DNA of 64,000 bases from Streptomyces sp. NBC_00568 (GCF_026341855.1 NZ_JAPENW010000001.1:3029001-3093000); one strand, 5' to 3'; positions 18,593 through 27,518 are shown, numbered from the stretch's first letter. Numbers and translations are program-made. The notes: generated by a model not told the origin, from the sequence alone.

Positions 18593-18646
18593 TTTGGTTC
18601 CCTGCGGGACCCTTCGGACTCACGGACGAAAGAGCCCGGCGCGGGC

Positions 18647-19180
18647 TCAGCCCTCGCGGGTCTCGACGACGACCGACTCGATGACGACGTCATTGACCGG
18701 ACGGTCGGTGCGCGGGTTGGTCTGGGCGCCGGCGATGGCGTCCACGACCTTCTGGCTGGCCGCGTCCGTGACCTCACCGAAGATGGTGTGCTTGCGGGTC
18801 AGCCAGGCCGTCGGGGAGACGGTGATGAAGAACTGCGAGCCGTTGGTGCCCGGGCCGGCGTTGGCCATGGCCAGCAGGTAGGGCTTGTTGAAGGCGAGGT
18901 CCGGGTGGAACTCGTCCTCGAACTGGTAGCCGGGGCCGCCCGTGCCGTTGCCCAGCGGGTCACCGCCCTGAATCATGAAACCGCTGATCACCCGGTGGAA
19001 GACCGTGCCGTCGTACAGCTTGTCCGTGGACTTCACACCCGTCTCAGGGTTGACCCACTCACGCTCCCCCTTGGCAAGCTCGACGAAGTTCCGGACCGTC
19101 TTGGGCGCGTGGTTCGGCAGGAGCCGGATTTCGATGTCGCCTTGGTTGGTCTTCAGGGTGGCGTAAAGCTGCTCGGCCAC
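18647..19180 (-). CDS. ppiA: Peptidyl-prolyl cis-trans isomerase, cyclophilin type
   Basis: A 177-residue cytoplasmic cyclophilin that speeds prolyl isomerisation during folding. Catalytic-site motifs are present: FHRVISGFMIQGGDP (Arg and Phe-Met-Gln), MANAGPGTNGSQFFIT and the HTIFGEV motif. There is no signal peptide or membrane segment. The GTG start has GGAAGG about 6 nt upstream. The gene has its own terminator and is transcribed leftward on its own. The cyclosporin-site Trp is present in PTAWLTRKHT. Confidence 0.94.
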   Translation of the reverse strand: MAEQLYATLKTNQGDIEIRLLPNHAPKTVRNFVELAKGEREWVNPETGVKSTDKLYDGTVFHRVISGFMIQGGDPLGNGTGGPGYQFEDEFHPDLAFNKPYLLAMANAGPGTNGSQFFITVSPTAWLTRKHTIFGEVTDAASQKVVDAIAGAQTNPRTDRPVNDVVIESVVVETREG

Positions 19181-19573
19181 GATCTGCCTTCCGTTGCCTT
19201 CTCTTGACGCTCCGATCCTCGCACGGACCGGCCTGCTCAGCCCCTGACCGCCACCTCCGCACGAACATGCGGACGTCGCCTTTCGAGAAAACCGGTCGAG
19301 TCGCTCCGCGACGGGGGCGGGCGGAGGCGATCCGTGGCATTGTCGACGACAAGCTCCCGTTGCCCCGTATTAATCCGCTATCTCACTTGATCGACACCTG
19401 ACCGGCTCCGTCTCGGGAGTCCCCGGGAGTCGGCACCCGTGACACGGATGCCCGCCCTCACATGCCCCGGATCACTTGGGCGGGCATGATCCCCATAGGG
19501 GTGGAAAGGTGAACTCTGTGTCTTTGGGGGTACATGGAACCCCCGACGTACGCCACCGAGGAGGAGGAAACCC
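19181..19573. other. Intergenic region with a 10-bp hairpin upstream of the DUF5324 gene
   Basis: No gene is supported. An inverted repeat, ATGCCCGCCC (19448-19457) and its complement (19478-19487), with a 20-nt loop lies about 87 bp before the DUF5324 start and could be a leader structure or operator. A CCCCATAGGGG motif follows directly. Confidence 0.4.
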
Positions 19574-20275
19574 GTGACCCGCATCGACAGCGTGCGCGCC
19601 GCGACCGGCTCGGCGAAGGACAGCGTGCTGCACGCCGCGGAAGTGGTGGCGCCTTACGCCGACACGGCCAAGGACAGGGCTTCGTACTACGCGAGCGAAG
19701 CACGCGTACGGCTCGCGCCGAAGGTGTCGCAGGCCGCCGAACAGGCCCGCGTCCAGTACGACGCCTATCTCGCGCCGCGCCTTGAGCAGGCCCGTACTCA
19801 TGTGCCGCCGAAGGTCGACCAGGTCGCCCAGGAGGCGGCCGTCCGCACCCGTAAGGCGGCTCGTCAGGCAGCCGACTATTCCAAGCCGAGGATCGAGCAG
19901 GCGGTGGCCGCGGCCCAGCCCGTTCGGGAGGAGGCCGCGGCACGCGGTGTGGCGGCCATCGCCGCACTGCGTGGCCAGGTCTCACCGCAGGAGATCCAGA
20001 AGCTGCTCCGCAAGCACGAACGGCGGGCGAGGGCCGGCCGTCTCGTGAAGGGGCTGGCCGTGCTGGGGATTCTGGCGGGCGGTGCTTTCGCCGCCTGGAA
20101 GTGGTGGGACAAGCAGGCCAACCCCGACTGGCTCGTCGAACCGCCGGCCGCGACCGAGGTGCCCGAGACCGGGCGTCTCACGTCGGTCGACGGCAGCGGC
20201 CAGTCCGCTCTGGACCCCGAGGTCCAGGCCAAGGAGGCCGAGGAGGAAGCGGCGGAGCGCGACGACCGCCGCTGA
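19574..20275 (+). CDS. DUF5324 family membrane protein
   Basis: A 233-residue protein conserved in Streptomyces. The first 125 residues are an Ala-rich, heptad-like amphipathic region (repeats of AAEQAR/AARQAA type), followed by the segment LRGQVSPQEIQKLLRKHERRARAG, one transmembrane helix (about 154-172) and an acidic C-terminus (KEAEEEAAERDD). The GTG start has a long purine ribosome site (GAGGAGGAGGAAA). No enzymatic motif is visible. The coiled-coil-plus-anchor layout suggests a structural envelope role, but that is a guess. Confidence 0.85.
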   Translation: MTRIDSVRAATGSAKDSVLHAAEVVAPYADTAKDRASYYASEARVRLAPKVSQAAEQARVQYDAYLAPRLEQARTHVPPKVDQVAQEAAVRTRKAARQAADYSKPRIEQAVAAAQPVREEAAARGVAAIAALRGQVSPQEIQKLLRKHERRARAGRLVKGLAVLGILAGGAFAAWKWWDKQANPDWLVEPPAATEVPETGRLTSVDGSGQSALDPEVQAKEAEEEAAERDDRR

Positions 20276-20286
20276 ACCCAGCCCAA

Positions 20287-20333
20287 CATCGCCGCGGGGC
20301 AGGAGACTTGACGTCTCCTGCCCCGCGGCGATG
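20287..20333 (+). terminator. Long terminator hairpin after DUF5324 gene, abutting a parS-like site
   Basis: A perfect 21-bp stem with a 5-nt loop (arms 20287-20307 and 20313-20333). The last base of the stem is the first base of a parS-like sequence. Confidence 0.88.
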
Positions 20334-20346
20334 TTTCACGTGGAAC
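20333..20346. promoter_or_regulatory. parS: parS-like site (13/14)
   Basis: GTTTCACGTGGAAC differs from the parS consensus by one base and directly abuts the DUF5324 terminator. It is the same variant as the site inside the third sortase gene. Confidence 0.65.
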
Positions 20347-20715
20347 GACGGAGCGAGGGGTCGCGAACGCCCCGGGGCGGATTTACCCGCACGGCTCACG
20401 ATGACGTTTGCAACGGTCCTGGTGTGCAGCATCGGTGGAGATGTTGTTGACGGAATGCGCCGAACCGGTTACTCGGCAGCCCGCACGGCAGCTCACGCAA
20501 GGGCCCCGGCCGACCTCTCGGCCCATCGGCGGCGCTCCGGCCGCCCGCACAGCGGAGCCACAGGCCTCGCTCCGGCCATCTGTTTGCGCAAAGGACTGCA
20601 ACGCCTGCAAAGCAACACCCTGTGACACACGTCACCGGCGGCGCGCACGCCGGCTTTCGTCCTGCCCGGAACCACCTCACGGCAGGCCCGCGCACGGACG
20701 AAACAGGGACATACA
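20347..20715. other. Intergenic region without a supported gene
   Basis: Short open frames exist on both strands, but none has a ribosome site together with Streptomyces codon bias or a recognisable product. I see no hairpin between the parS-like site and the tRNA-Ala terminator. Confidence 0.5.
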
Positions 20716-20717
20716 AA

Positions 20718-20754
20718 AACCGGCCAGCCGCCGTTGTCGGGCGTCTGGCCGGTT
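20718..20754 (-). terminator. Terminator after tRNA-Ala with T-run
   Basis: A 10-bp stem (AACCGGCCAG and complement) with a 17-nt loop, followed on the minus strand by GGTTTTTGT, a genuine U-tract. Confidence 0.85.
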
Positions 20755-20761
20755 CGAGGTG

Positions 20762-20834
20762 TGGAGCCTAGGGGAGTCGAACCCCTGACATCTGCCATGC
20801 AAAGACAGCGCTCTACCAACTGAGCTAAGGCCCC
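20762..20834 (-). tRNA. tRNA-Ala (anticodon TGC)
   Basis: Minus-strand cloverleaf: acceptor GGGGCCT pairs with AGGCTCC, discriminator A. The anticodon stem CTGTC/GGCAG encloses TTTGCAT, giving anticodon TGC. The D-arm TAGCTCAGTTGGTAGAGC and T-arm GGGGTTCGACTCCCC are canonical. CCA is not encoded. With tRNA-Ile further on, this echoes the Ile/Ala tRNA pair near gyrA in other actinobacteria. Confidence 0.96.
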
Positions 20835-21015
20835 GTAAGAGGAGCGTCCGACCACAGGATCCATCTGTCGACGGGCGCCGCAGACCAGAGTACCGGGTCA
20901 CCCCCGGGATCTCGCAAAAAGATGGGGGTCCCCGTGGACGACCACTCTCCGTAAGATGCTCGACGTGGTTCGCTGTCGCGAACCGCGGTACTTGGGGAAG
21001 CGATGGGGAGACGCA

Positions 21016-21564
21016 ATGGACGCCGCACAGCAGGAAGCAACCGCGAGAGCCCGGGAGCTGCAGCGGAACTGGTACGGGGAGCCGCTGGGGGCGCTCTTCC
21101 GTAGGCTCATAGAGGACCTGGGTCTGAACCAGGCGCGTCTTGCCGGGGTGCTGGGCCTGTCCGCACCCATGTTGTCGCAGCTGATGAGCGGTCAGCGTGC
21201 CAAGATCGGCAATCCCGCGGTGGTCCAGCGCGTACAGCTCCTGCAGGACCTGGCGGGGCAGGTCGCCGACGGGAGCGTCAGCGCCGCCGAGGCGACCGAG
21301 CGGATGGACGAGATCAAGAAGTCCCAGGGGGGATCGGTGCTCAGCAACACCACGCAGTCCACGACCAGTTCGGGAGCCCCGACAGTCAAGCGGGTGGTCC
21401 GCGAGATCCAGTCGCTGCTGCGCTCGGTGGCAGCCGCCGGAGACATCATCGAGGCGGCGGACACCCTCGCCCCGACCCACCCGGAACTGGCAGAGTTCCT
21501 CCGGGTCTACGGCGCCGGCCGTACCTCTGACGCGGTCGCGCACTACCAGTCCCACCAGAGCTGA
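21016..21564 (+). CDS. XRE-type helix-turn-helix DNA-binding protein
   Basis: A 182-residue protein with an HTH near residues 36-66 (LGLNQARLAGVLGLSAPMLSQLMSGQR, the Cro/C1 pattern). The C-terminal half is a helical region ending in a conserved segment (TLAPTHPELAEFLRVYGAGRTSDAVAHY). The start ATG at 21016 has GGGGAG 5 nt upstream. It lies 129 bp before a Ser/Thr kinase gene in the same direction. In Streptomyces this pair is conserved, so regulation of, or by, that kinase is plausible. The target genes are unknown. Confidence 0.9.
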   Translation: MDAAQQEATARARELQRNWYGEPLGALFRRLIEDLGLNQARLAGVLGLSAPMLSQLMSGQRAKIGNPAVVQRVQLLQDLAGQVADGSVSAAEATERMDEIKKSQGGSVLSNTTQSTTSSGAPTVKRVVREIQSLLRSVAAAGDIIEAADTLAPTHPELAEFLRVYGAGRTSDAVAHYQSHQS

Positions 21565-21693
21565 GCCGATCGCCCGGCCGCCGACCGCCCGGCGCTGGAA
21601 GCCTGTGACACCTTCCAGCCGCCACACGTCAGGCAGCCGGGCGCCTCGGAAGAGGTCTCCGGACCGACCGCCGAAGGGGAGCGACGCACGACC

Positions 21694-23802
21694 ATGGGTG
21701 AGGTCTTCGCAGGCCGGTACGAACTGGTCGACCCGATCGGGCGCGGGGGAGTCGGTGCGGTGTGGCGCGCCTGGGACCACCGGCGGCGCCGCTATGTGGC
21801 CGCCAAGGTGCTGCAGCAGAGCGACGCGCACGCGCTGCTGCGATTCGTGCGGGAGCAGGCGCTGCGGATCGACCATCCGCATGTACTGGCTCCCGCCAGC
21901 TGGGCCGCCGACGACGACAAGGTCCTGTTCACCATGGACCTGGTCGCCGGGGGCTCCCTGGTCCACCTGGTCAACGACTACGGCCCGCTGCCTCCCTCCT
22001 TCGTCTGCACGCTGATCGACCAGCTCCTGGCAGGCCTCACCGCCGTGCACGCGGAGGGGGTCGTGCACCGGGACATCAAACCCGCCAACGTGCTCCTCGA
22101 AGCGACCGGCATGGCACGGCCGCGGCTGCGTCTGTCCGATTTCGGCATCGCGATGCGGCTGGGCGAACCGCGCCTGACCGAGACCAACTACGTGGTGGGA
22201 ACGCCGGGTTACTTCGCCCCCGAGCAGATGCTGGGCTCCGAACCCGACTTCCCCGCCGACCTGTTCGCCGTGGGTCTGGTCGCCCTGTACCTCCTGGAAG
22301 GCGCCAAGCCCGACGCCAAGGCGCTGATCGAATACTTCGCCGAGCACGGCACGCCGTCCGCCCCGCGGGGCATACCCGAGCCTCTGTGGCAGGTCGTGGC
22401 GATGCTCCTCCAACCGGATCCGCACGCTCGCTTCCGCACCGCCACAGGGGCGCGCAAGGCTCTTGCCGCAGCCGTCGAACTGCTCCCCGAGCCCGGACCC
22501 GACGACGAACTGATCGAGGTCTTCGACCAACTCGGTCCGCTGCCTGAGGGGTTCGGTCCGACGGGCCCCTTGGAGCCGGGGACCGCTTCGGGCCGGAGCG
22601 CACGGACTCTGTCCTCCCGCGGACATCCGGACAGCACAGCCGCTCACCCCGGGCCCGGCTCGGACAACACACCTTCCTGGCCCGACACCGACTCCGGCAC
22701 CTTCACGGACACGGACCCCGACTCCCCACACGATTCCGCTCCGATCAGCGGCATCGGCAGCGGCACAACCGGCGGCAGCGGCACGAACATCGGCACCGGT
22801 GCCGATGCCGACCCAGGCCCAGGCTCCGACCTCGGCCCCAACTCCCACGCCGGCTCCGGCACAAGCCTCGCCCCCGACCCCCGCTCCGGCCCTGGCTCCT
22901 TTCCTGCCTCGGCCTCTGGGCTCACCTTGGGCGAGGCATCCGGCTCCGACCTCGGCTCGGGAGGGCAGGGGCCCGTCTCAGGGAGCGTCCTGCCTGGTCT
23001 CGGTGCCGACGGTGCATATCCGGACCTCGAGACCGGGGACGTACTCCCGGAATCCCGTTCCCGGGACGGCAGGCAAGGCTCTGCCCAGGACGCCCTGGGC
23101 CCGTGGCCCGCTCAGGACGGCGTACGGTCTCAGCCCGCCTCCGAGGCAGCGCAAGCCCAGCCTGGCCACGAGCGCGGGCGACCGACCGCCGGGGAAGGCG
23201 TACAGGCTCGGCCCGCCTCCGAGGACGCGCGATCTCTTACCGCCTCCGACGACGCACCTCCGGACCCTGCCGACGGGCTTCCTCCCCAGCCGTCCTCGAT
23301 GTCGGACACCGGCAGCTTCCATCTGCCGCCGCCGCAGCCCGCTGCCTCCACCGACTCCCAGCGGCGGGAGCAGGCCGAGGTTCCACCCCACCAGCCGCAG
23401 TACCCACCGGAACAGCAGTCCCATCAGGCGTGGCGGGAGACACAGACGCCCACTCCCCCCACCTCGGTGCGTCTCCCCCTGCCGACGTCGGCTCCGCTCT
23501 ACCCCCAGTCGTTCGACCCGACCCCGACGCCTACGCCCCCGACCACACCCACTCCTACGCAAGTGCCCTCCCCCGATCGGCCCCCGGTCCCGTCCGCCGC
23601 GATGCCGCAGCACGCGTACGCCTCTACTGCTTCATACACCGCTCGGTCCGTCCAGGTTCCGCCTCGGACGGGGGCGGTTCCGGTGCGCCACGGAAGGCGC
23701 GCACGGCCTCGCCCGGGGCCACCCGCCAAGGTCGCGGTGCCGATGCTGTTGCTGGCGCTGGCCTGTTTCGCGGTGGGGTTCTGGGCACTGAGCCAGGTCT
23801 GA
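21694..23802 (+). CDS. Ser/Thr protein kinase with long disordered linker and C-terminal membrane anchor
   Basis: A 702-residue kinase. Catalytic domain (about 8-265): glycine loop GRGGVGAVW, Lys38, HRD at 125-127, DFG at 149-151 and an activation loop with VGTPGYFAPEQ, so it should be active. Then about 385 residues of low-complexity Gly/Ser/Asp/Pro and Gln/Pro sequence (about 290-675), and a single C-terminal transmembrane helix (about 678-699) ending three residues before the stop. There is no extracellular sensor, unlike PknB, so input must come through the linker, the membrane or partners. The ATG start has GGGGAG upstream. Substrates unknown. Confidence 0.92.
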   Translation: MGEVFAGRYELVDPIGRGGVGAVWRAWDHRRRRYVAAKVLQQSDAHALLRFVREQALRIDHPHVLAPASWAADDDKVLFTMDLVAGGSLVHLVNDYGPLPPSFVCTLIDQLLAGLTAVHAEGVVHRDIKPANVLLEATGMARPRLRLSDFGIAMRLGEPRLTETNYVVGTPGYFAPEQMLGSEPDFPADLFAVGLVALYLLEGAKPDAKALIEYFAEHGTPSAPRGIPEPLWQVVAMLLQPDPHARFRTATGARKALAAAVELLPEPGPDDELIEVFDQLGPLPEGFGPTGPLEPGTASGRSARTLSSRGHPDSTAAHPGPGSDNTPSWPDTDSGTFTDTDPDSPHDSAPISGIGSGTTGGSGTNIGTGADADPGPGSDLGPNSHAGSGTSLAPDPRSGPGSFPASASGLTLGEASGSDLGSGGQGPVSGSVLPGLGADGAYPDLETGDVLPESRSRDGRQGSAQDALGPWPAQDGVRSQPASEAAQAQPGHERGRPTAGEGVQARPASEDARSLTASDDAPPDPADGLPPQPSSMSDTGSFHLPPPQPAASTDSQRREQAEVPPHQPQYPPEQQSHQAWRETQTPTPPTSVRLPLPTSAPLYPQSFDPTPTPTPPTTPTPTQVPSPDRPPVPSAAMPQHAYASTASYTARSVQVPPRTGAVPVRHGRRARPRPGPPAKVAVPMLLLALACFAVGFWALSQV

Positions 23803-23910
23803 TCCGGGTACCGGCACAAGTCCGAGAGGCGGCGCGAGCATCGCGGGCGCGACGGCCACCGCAGCCCGCGCGAGAGGCCTCGGCCCAGAAGAATCCCTGC
23901 CCCACCCGTC

Positions 23911-23970
23911 CGCGATCCGGGAGAGAAGCGCTACCCGCCTCGCGATCCGGGCGAGGAGCGCTACCCGCCC
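23911..23970. repeat. Two tandem 30-bp repeats between convergent genes
   Basis: Units 23911-23940 and 23941-23970 differ at 3 positions and share CGCGATCCGGG and AGCGCTACCCGCC. They lie in the spacer between the kinase gene and the convergent secreted-protein gene and run a few bases into the latter's 3' end. Confidence 0.75.
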
Positions 23971-25520
23971 CGTGTCGCCCCGTGCTCCCAAGGTGCCGGC
24001 GCCGGTGCGGGCAGCTGGGCCGAAGCGGTGTCCGCGTCTTCCGGTGCGGTCCTGACGGTCCGCGCCGCCCTGCGACGCGCGGCCACGGTCCACATCCCGA
24101 GCGTCAGCATCAGCAGGCTCCCCGTCCCGATGCCACCCGCGGCGATCAGTTTCATGGTGCCGCTCCGGCCGTCGTCGCCGCTGCCACCGGCGCCTGTGCC
24201 GGCCGTCCCGCCCGCCGTACGGTCGTCGGTCGCGTCGTCGGAGTCCCCCGCCGGAACGTCGAAAACGTCTCGGGGGTTCGCCGCCCCCGCGTAAGCGGGC
24301 CCAGTCCCCGCCGATCCGGCCACGCGCACCCGCAGGGTCAGCCCGAAGGGCCCCTCGCCGAAGCGGTCGGCGACCTGCGCGGCGAGATGGACCACAAGGT
24401 AGTAGGAACCCGCGAACCGCATCCCGCTCACACGGTCGTTGAGGGCGAAGCGGTTCTCGTAGGCGACGGGAGGAAGGGGGTCGAGCGCGGCGGAGCGCTG
24501 CCTGCCGTCGTATCCGGCGCCGACGTCGTCGACGAAGCCGCGCACGGGGTTGTAGAGAGACATCGTGAGGGCGGTGCCCACATTGCCGTCGCCGCGGCCC
24601 GAACTGCCCAGGTCCGCGGTGGCGTAGAACCGCTGTCCCCAGTCGACCGGCACCTTGTAGAAGCGCGTCTGCCCGGGGCTGATCTCGTCGTCCCAGACTC
24701 CCTGCCTCAGAGAGCGGGCCCTGCTGAACCCGGCGCCGCCGCTGCGGTGCTTCGAGGCCCCCGCAAGGGCTTCGGGCGACGCGGAGTTCCAGGCTTCCGG
24801 GGCACTCGTCGAGCCGGGAGCCTTCTTCAGACCGGGCTCCGACACGTAGCTGAGCTCCAGGTCCCAGGCACGGGACGAAGAAGGCGCCGTGGCGGCCGGA
24901 TCCGTCGCCCTCGACGCACCCGACGCTCCTGAGCGTTCGATGACCACGTAGTACGTTCCCGCCGTCCGGCACGCGTACTGCTTGCCGCCCGTTTCGCGGG
25001 ACGCCCAGGCAGCGATGGGGTGCGGGCTCTGGGTGGCGCCGAAGTGGGCGGTGCCGGAGGAGGAACAGTTGCGGCCGTTGCTGTCCTGCAGGGAGACCTT
25101 GAGGCCGTCCGAGTAGGAGACCGTCGCGCCGGGCCGGGGGACGGCGGTGGCGGCGACGTACGCGCTGGAGTCGGCGTCGAGTTCGAGACGGTAGTAGAGC
25201 CTGCCGTCCCTGCCCGCGGACCCGATGGAGCTCTTGTACGTGTGGCCAGGCTCGAGTCGTACGGAGTAGGTCGTGTCCGCGGTGCCTTTGACGGTGGTGG
25301 CGTCCTCCGCGAAGGAGTACGGCCCCGGCGTACCGTCGGCGGCCGTCCTCGCGTCCTCCGCGATGGTTCGGGCGGCGGCTGGCTCGGAAGCGGCGGCCGG
25401 GCCCACGGGCGCGAGGCTCACGCACAGCGCGGCCGCTGCCGCCGTGGCCGTGAGCATCCGGCCGTGCCACGACCTCGCGCACCGGCCCTGGACACGCCCG
25501 CCCTCCCTGCGCCGCCCCAT
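23961..25520 (-). CDS. Secreted, C-terminally membrane-anchored protein of unknown function
   Basis: A 519-residue exported protein. The N-terminal signal peptide has a basic segment, a hydrophobic core (TATAAAAALCVSLAPVG) and an ASEP-type cleavage site near residue 45. The extracellular part has two similar beta-rich stretches, each with a YSVRLEPGHTYK- or EISPGQTRFYKV-like start, resembling PPC-type bacterial prepeptidase domains. A Gly/Asp linker precedes a C-terminal transmembrane helix (about 460-482) and a short cytoplasmic tail. I chose the ATG at 25520; a GTG one codon earlier is equally possible with the GAGGGG site. No catalytic motif is visible. Confidence 0.82.
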   Translation of the reverse strand: MGRRREGGRVQGRCARSWHGRMLTATAAAAALCVSLAPVGPAAASEPAAARTIAEDARTAADGTPGPYSFAEDATTVKGTADTTYSVRLEPGHTYKSSIGSAGRDGRLYYRLELDADSSAYVAATAVPRPGATVSYSDGLKVSLQDSNGRNCSSSGTAHFGATQSPHPIAAWASRETGGKQYACRTAGTYYVVIERSGASGASRATDPAATAPSSSRAWDLELSYVSEPGLKKAPGSTSAPEAWNSASPEALAGASKHRSGGAGFSRARSLRQGVWDDEISPGQTRFYKVPVDWGQRFYATADLGSSGRGDGNVGTALTMSLYNPVRGFVDDVGAGYDGRQRSAALDPLPPVAYENRFALNDRVSGMRFAGSYYLVVHLAAQVADRFGEGPFGLTLRVRVAGSAGTGPAYAGAANPRDVFDVPAGDSDDATDDRTAGGTAGTGAGGSGDDGRSGTMKLIAAGGIGTGSLLMLTLGMWTVAARRRAARTVRTAPEDADTASAQLPAPAPAPWEHGATRGG

Positions 25521-25696
25521 CACGCGCCACCCCTCGTCGTAGCCCCCTGGCGCGGACCATCCTGCCCCGTCGGCCACCGCGGCACCCGAGCTATCAGAGG
25601 GAGCGGCCGAAAGGCAGCGGCTACAAGGCCATCATTTTGCCCGTGCAACCGATTCGCTTGCTTCCGTGAATCCAAGGGGCTCCGGGAAACACAAAA

Positions 25697-25719
25697 CCCC
25701 GACCGCGAGGCGGCCGGGG
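25697..25719 (-). terminator. Terminator after DLW-39 gene
   Basis: A 10-bp stem with one mismatch (CCCCGGCCGC on the minus strand) and a 3-nt loop, followed by TTTTGTG on the minus strand, 25 bp after the stop. Confidence 0.78.
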
Positions 25720-25744
25720 TCTGCTCCGAGACTGTTGTCGGTAC

Positions 25745-25873
25745 TCACGAACCCGTGGGCACGGAGTCAGTCGCCTCCGTCCACAGATCCTGCTCGGCGC
25801 GATCCGCCTGGATCTGGCGGTACACGAGGAGCCCGCCGATGGCGGCCAGTGCGACCAGGAGAAGCTTCTTCAC
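25745..25873 (-). CDS. DLW-39 family small membrane protein
   Basis: A 42-residue protein with an N-terminal hydrophobic helix (KKLLLVALAAIGGLLVYRQ) and the signature EQDLWTEATD, which contains the Asp-Leu-Trp that names the actinobacterial DLW-39 family. The GTG start has GAGG 7 nt upstream. Function unknown; the family is usually found between gyrA and the downstream tRNAs in actinobacteria, as here. Confidence 0.85.
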   Translation of the reverse strand: MKKLLLVALAAIGGLLVYRQIQADRAEQDLWTEATDSVPTGS

Positions 25874-26106
25874 CGCGCGACCTCGTCTTTCGTTGACGTA
25901 GGGGACCTCTGGCGCCCGACTATACACACCGACCGATATCGATCGGTGACCTGGATCGGCCCTCAACTGCGGCCCCGCACACAGCAGTAGAACGGGATGC
26001 GACCACTCCGATCTCAGGGTGATCACACATCACAGACAGCGACTTTCGAGGGCATCTGCGGACTTTTCCGGCCTCTTGCGGCCATCCGGGTGGTGTTCAT
26101 CTGAAC

Positions 26107-26129
26107 ATCAACGCGCCACGGGCGTTGAT
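26107..26129. promoter_or_regulatory. Inverted repeat upstream of DUF6344 gene
   Basis: ATCAACGC and its complement GCGTTGAT, 8-bp perfect arms with a 7-nt spacer, lie in the divergent DLW-39/DUF6344 region, 72 bp before the DUF6344 start. It could be an operator; no regulator is implicated. Confidence 0.4.
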
Positions 26130-26200
26130 CCACCACTTCGCGGCCCGCATACACATCATGAGGAAAGTACGCAAATCGCCCGACCCGAAAGTGAGGGGCC

Positions 26201-26614
26201 GTGACCCAGAACAAGGTCATGAAGCTGTGGACCGCCGTCATCACCGCCTTCCTGGCGCTGTGCACGACGCTCGGACTCATCACGACCACCGCGGCCGCCG
26301 CGGTACCGCAGGCCGGCTCGGCCCGCAACACCGAGACGTCCGTGACGGCCCCGGCGACGGCCCCCTGGGCCTGGGCCTGGTCCTACAGTCGGGCCCTGCC
26401 TCCCACGATGAAGCAACGCATCCGCGCCGAGGCACACGGCTCCTCGCCCAGCTGCCGCCACCGCGCACCGGCGGACGACGAGACGACGGATCCCGCTCTC
26501 GGCGATCCTGAAGGCCTGGCCGGCCCCGGCGCCTGTTCGGAGCCCGAGGCCCTCTCGGCGCCCGACACGGAGCTCCTGACGCCCCTCACGGCCGTAGTAC
26601 CGCTCCAGCGCTGA
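26201..26614 (+). CDS. DUF6344 family small exported or membrane protein
   Basis: A 137-residue protein. The N-terminus (MTQNKVMKLWTAVITAFLALCTTLGLITTTAAAAVPQ) is a signal-anchor or signal peptide with an AAAA-VPQ cleavage candidate, and matches the Streptomyces DUF6344 family as I know it. The rest is Pro/Glu/Ala-rich with no recognisable fold. The GTG start has GAGGGG upstream. It is divergent from the DLW-39 gene. Function unknown. Confidence 0.7.
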   Translation: MTQNKVMKLWTAVITAFLALCTTLGLITTTAAAAVPQAGSARNTETSVTAPATAPWAWAWSYSRALPPTMKQRIRAEAHGSSPSCRHRAPADDETTDPALGDPEGLAGPGACSEPEALSAPDTELLTPLTAVVPLQR

Positions 26615-27405
26615 GACGCGCGGGGAGCACCGCACGAGGAGTCGACGTCGGTACAGGCCTGGCGGTGAGTACGGAACCCCGCCCCTGGCTCAGTACCGGT
26701 GACTGGCACAGAACGCCGGCCCCGGCACAGTTCGGACGGCCGGCACGGGACCTCGTCCCTGGCCGAGTACGAGTGGCCGGCAGGGACACCCTTCCCTGCA
26801 GAGCACGAACCGCACGGGACACCGACACCGTCCCCGGAGCACGGACGGAAAGCACCCGGAATCACCCCCGGCACCTTCCCGAACCTGCGCCCCCTCGCGC
26901 CTCCTCCTCGCACACGCGCCCCTTTCGCGTGGTCCTTCATGGGCCCTTCGCGCAACCTTCAACCCCTCACAGACACCCTGACGTAGCGGCGAACTTGCGT
27001 ACAAAGCACCCAGGGCAAAGGCCCGGCGACTCGGACGAGTCGCCGGGCCTTCGACGTTGCACCGCCGCGAACCGCCCGCAGTGGGCCTTCCGCCGCGCCA
27101 GGCATCGCGGACCGGATCCTTCGGCAGGACGCCTGTAGGGCGCGGTGAAGGCGTGCGTCACGAGCGCCCGCGGGCACGAGCCTCGGCGCCTTCACCTGCT
27201 CCGGCGGCCGAACGCCCGCCCCCGCGCACCGTCCGAACCCGGCATCCGGGATGCGCGATCCCCGCGAACAGGATCCGCCACATGGACGGCCCCGTCCGGC
27301 TTCACGCGTTCCCGGGGATCGTCATCGTGGCAGCGGATCCCGCCGGACCGTTCACGGCCGGCCAAGGCACCCGCACCTCGGAATGGCCACCGCGCGGGAA
27401 ACGCA
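26615..27405. other. Intergenic region without a supported gene, with an orphan hairpin
   Basis: About 790 bp between DUF6344 and the tRNA-Ile terminator. Short frames occur on both strands, but none has a clear ribosome site and product. A strong hairpin at 27018-27051 suggests that a transcript ends here. Confidence 0.5.
27018..27051. terminator. Orphan 16-bp hairpin
   Basis: A perfect 16-bp stem (AAGGCCCGGCGACTCG and complement) with a 2-nt loop. The nearest upstream plus-strand gene ends 400 bp away, and the minus-strand tRNA-Ile has its own terminator, so the transcript it ends is not known. Confidence 0.65.
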
Positions 27406-27437
27406 AAGACCCCCAACCGGAATCGGTTGGGGGTCTT
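27406..27437 (-). terminator. Terminator after tRNA-Ile
   Basis: A perfect 14-bp stem (AAGACCCCCAACCG and complement) with a 4-nt loop just downstream of the tRNA 3' end on the minus strand. Confidence 0.88.
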
Positions 27438-27444
27438 CATGCTG

Positions 27445-27518
27445 TGGGGCTAACAGGATTTGAACCTGTGGCCTCATCCTTATCAGGGATGCGCTCTAAC
27501 CAACTGAGCTATAGCCCC
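27445..27518 (-). tRNA. tRNA-Ile (anticodon GAT)
   Basis: Minus-strand cloverleaf: acceptor GGGGCTA pairs with TAGCCCC, discriminator A. The anticodon stem CATCC/GGATG encloses CTGATAA with anticodon GAT. T-arm CAGGTTCAAATCCTG. CCA is not encoded. Located just downstream of gyrA-DUF3566, a conserved actinobacterial position. Confidence 0.96.

Noticed and set aside
26699..26986. 95-codon frame in the DUF6344-tRNA-Ile spacer
   Set aside because: No ribosome site, no hydrophobic core or known family, and Pro/Arg/His-rich composition typical of noncoding GC-rich DNA.
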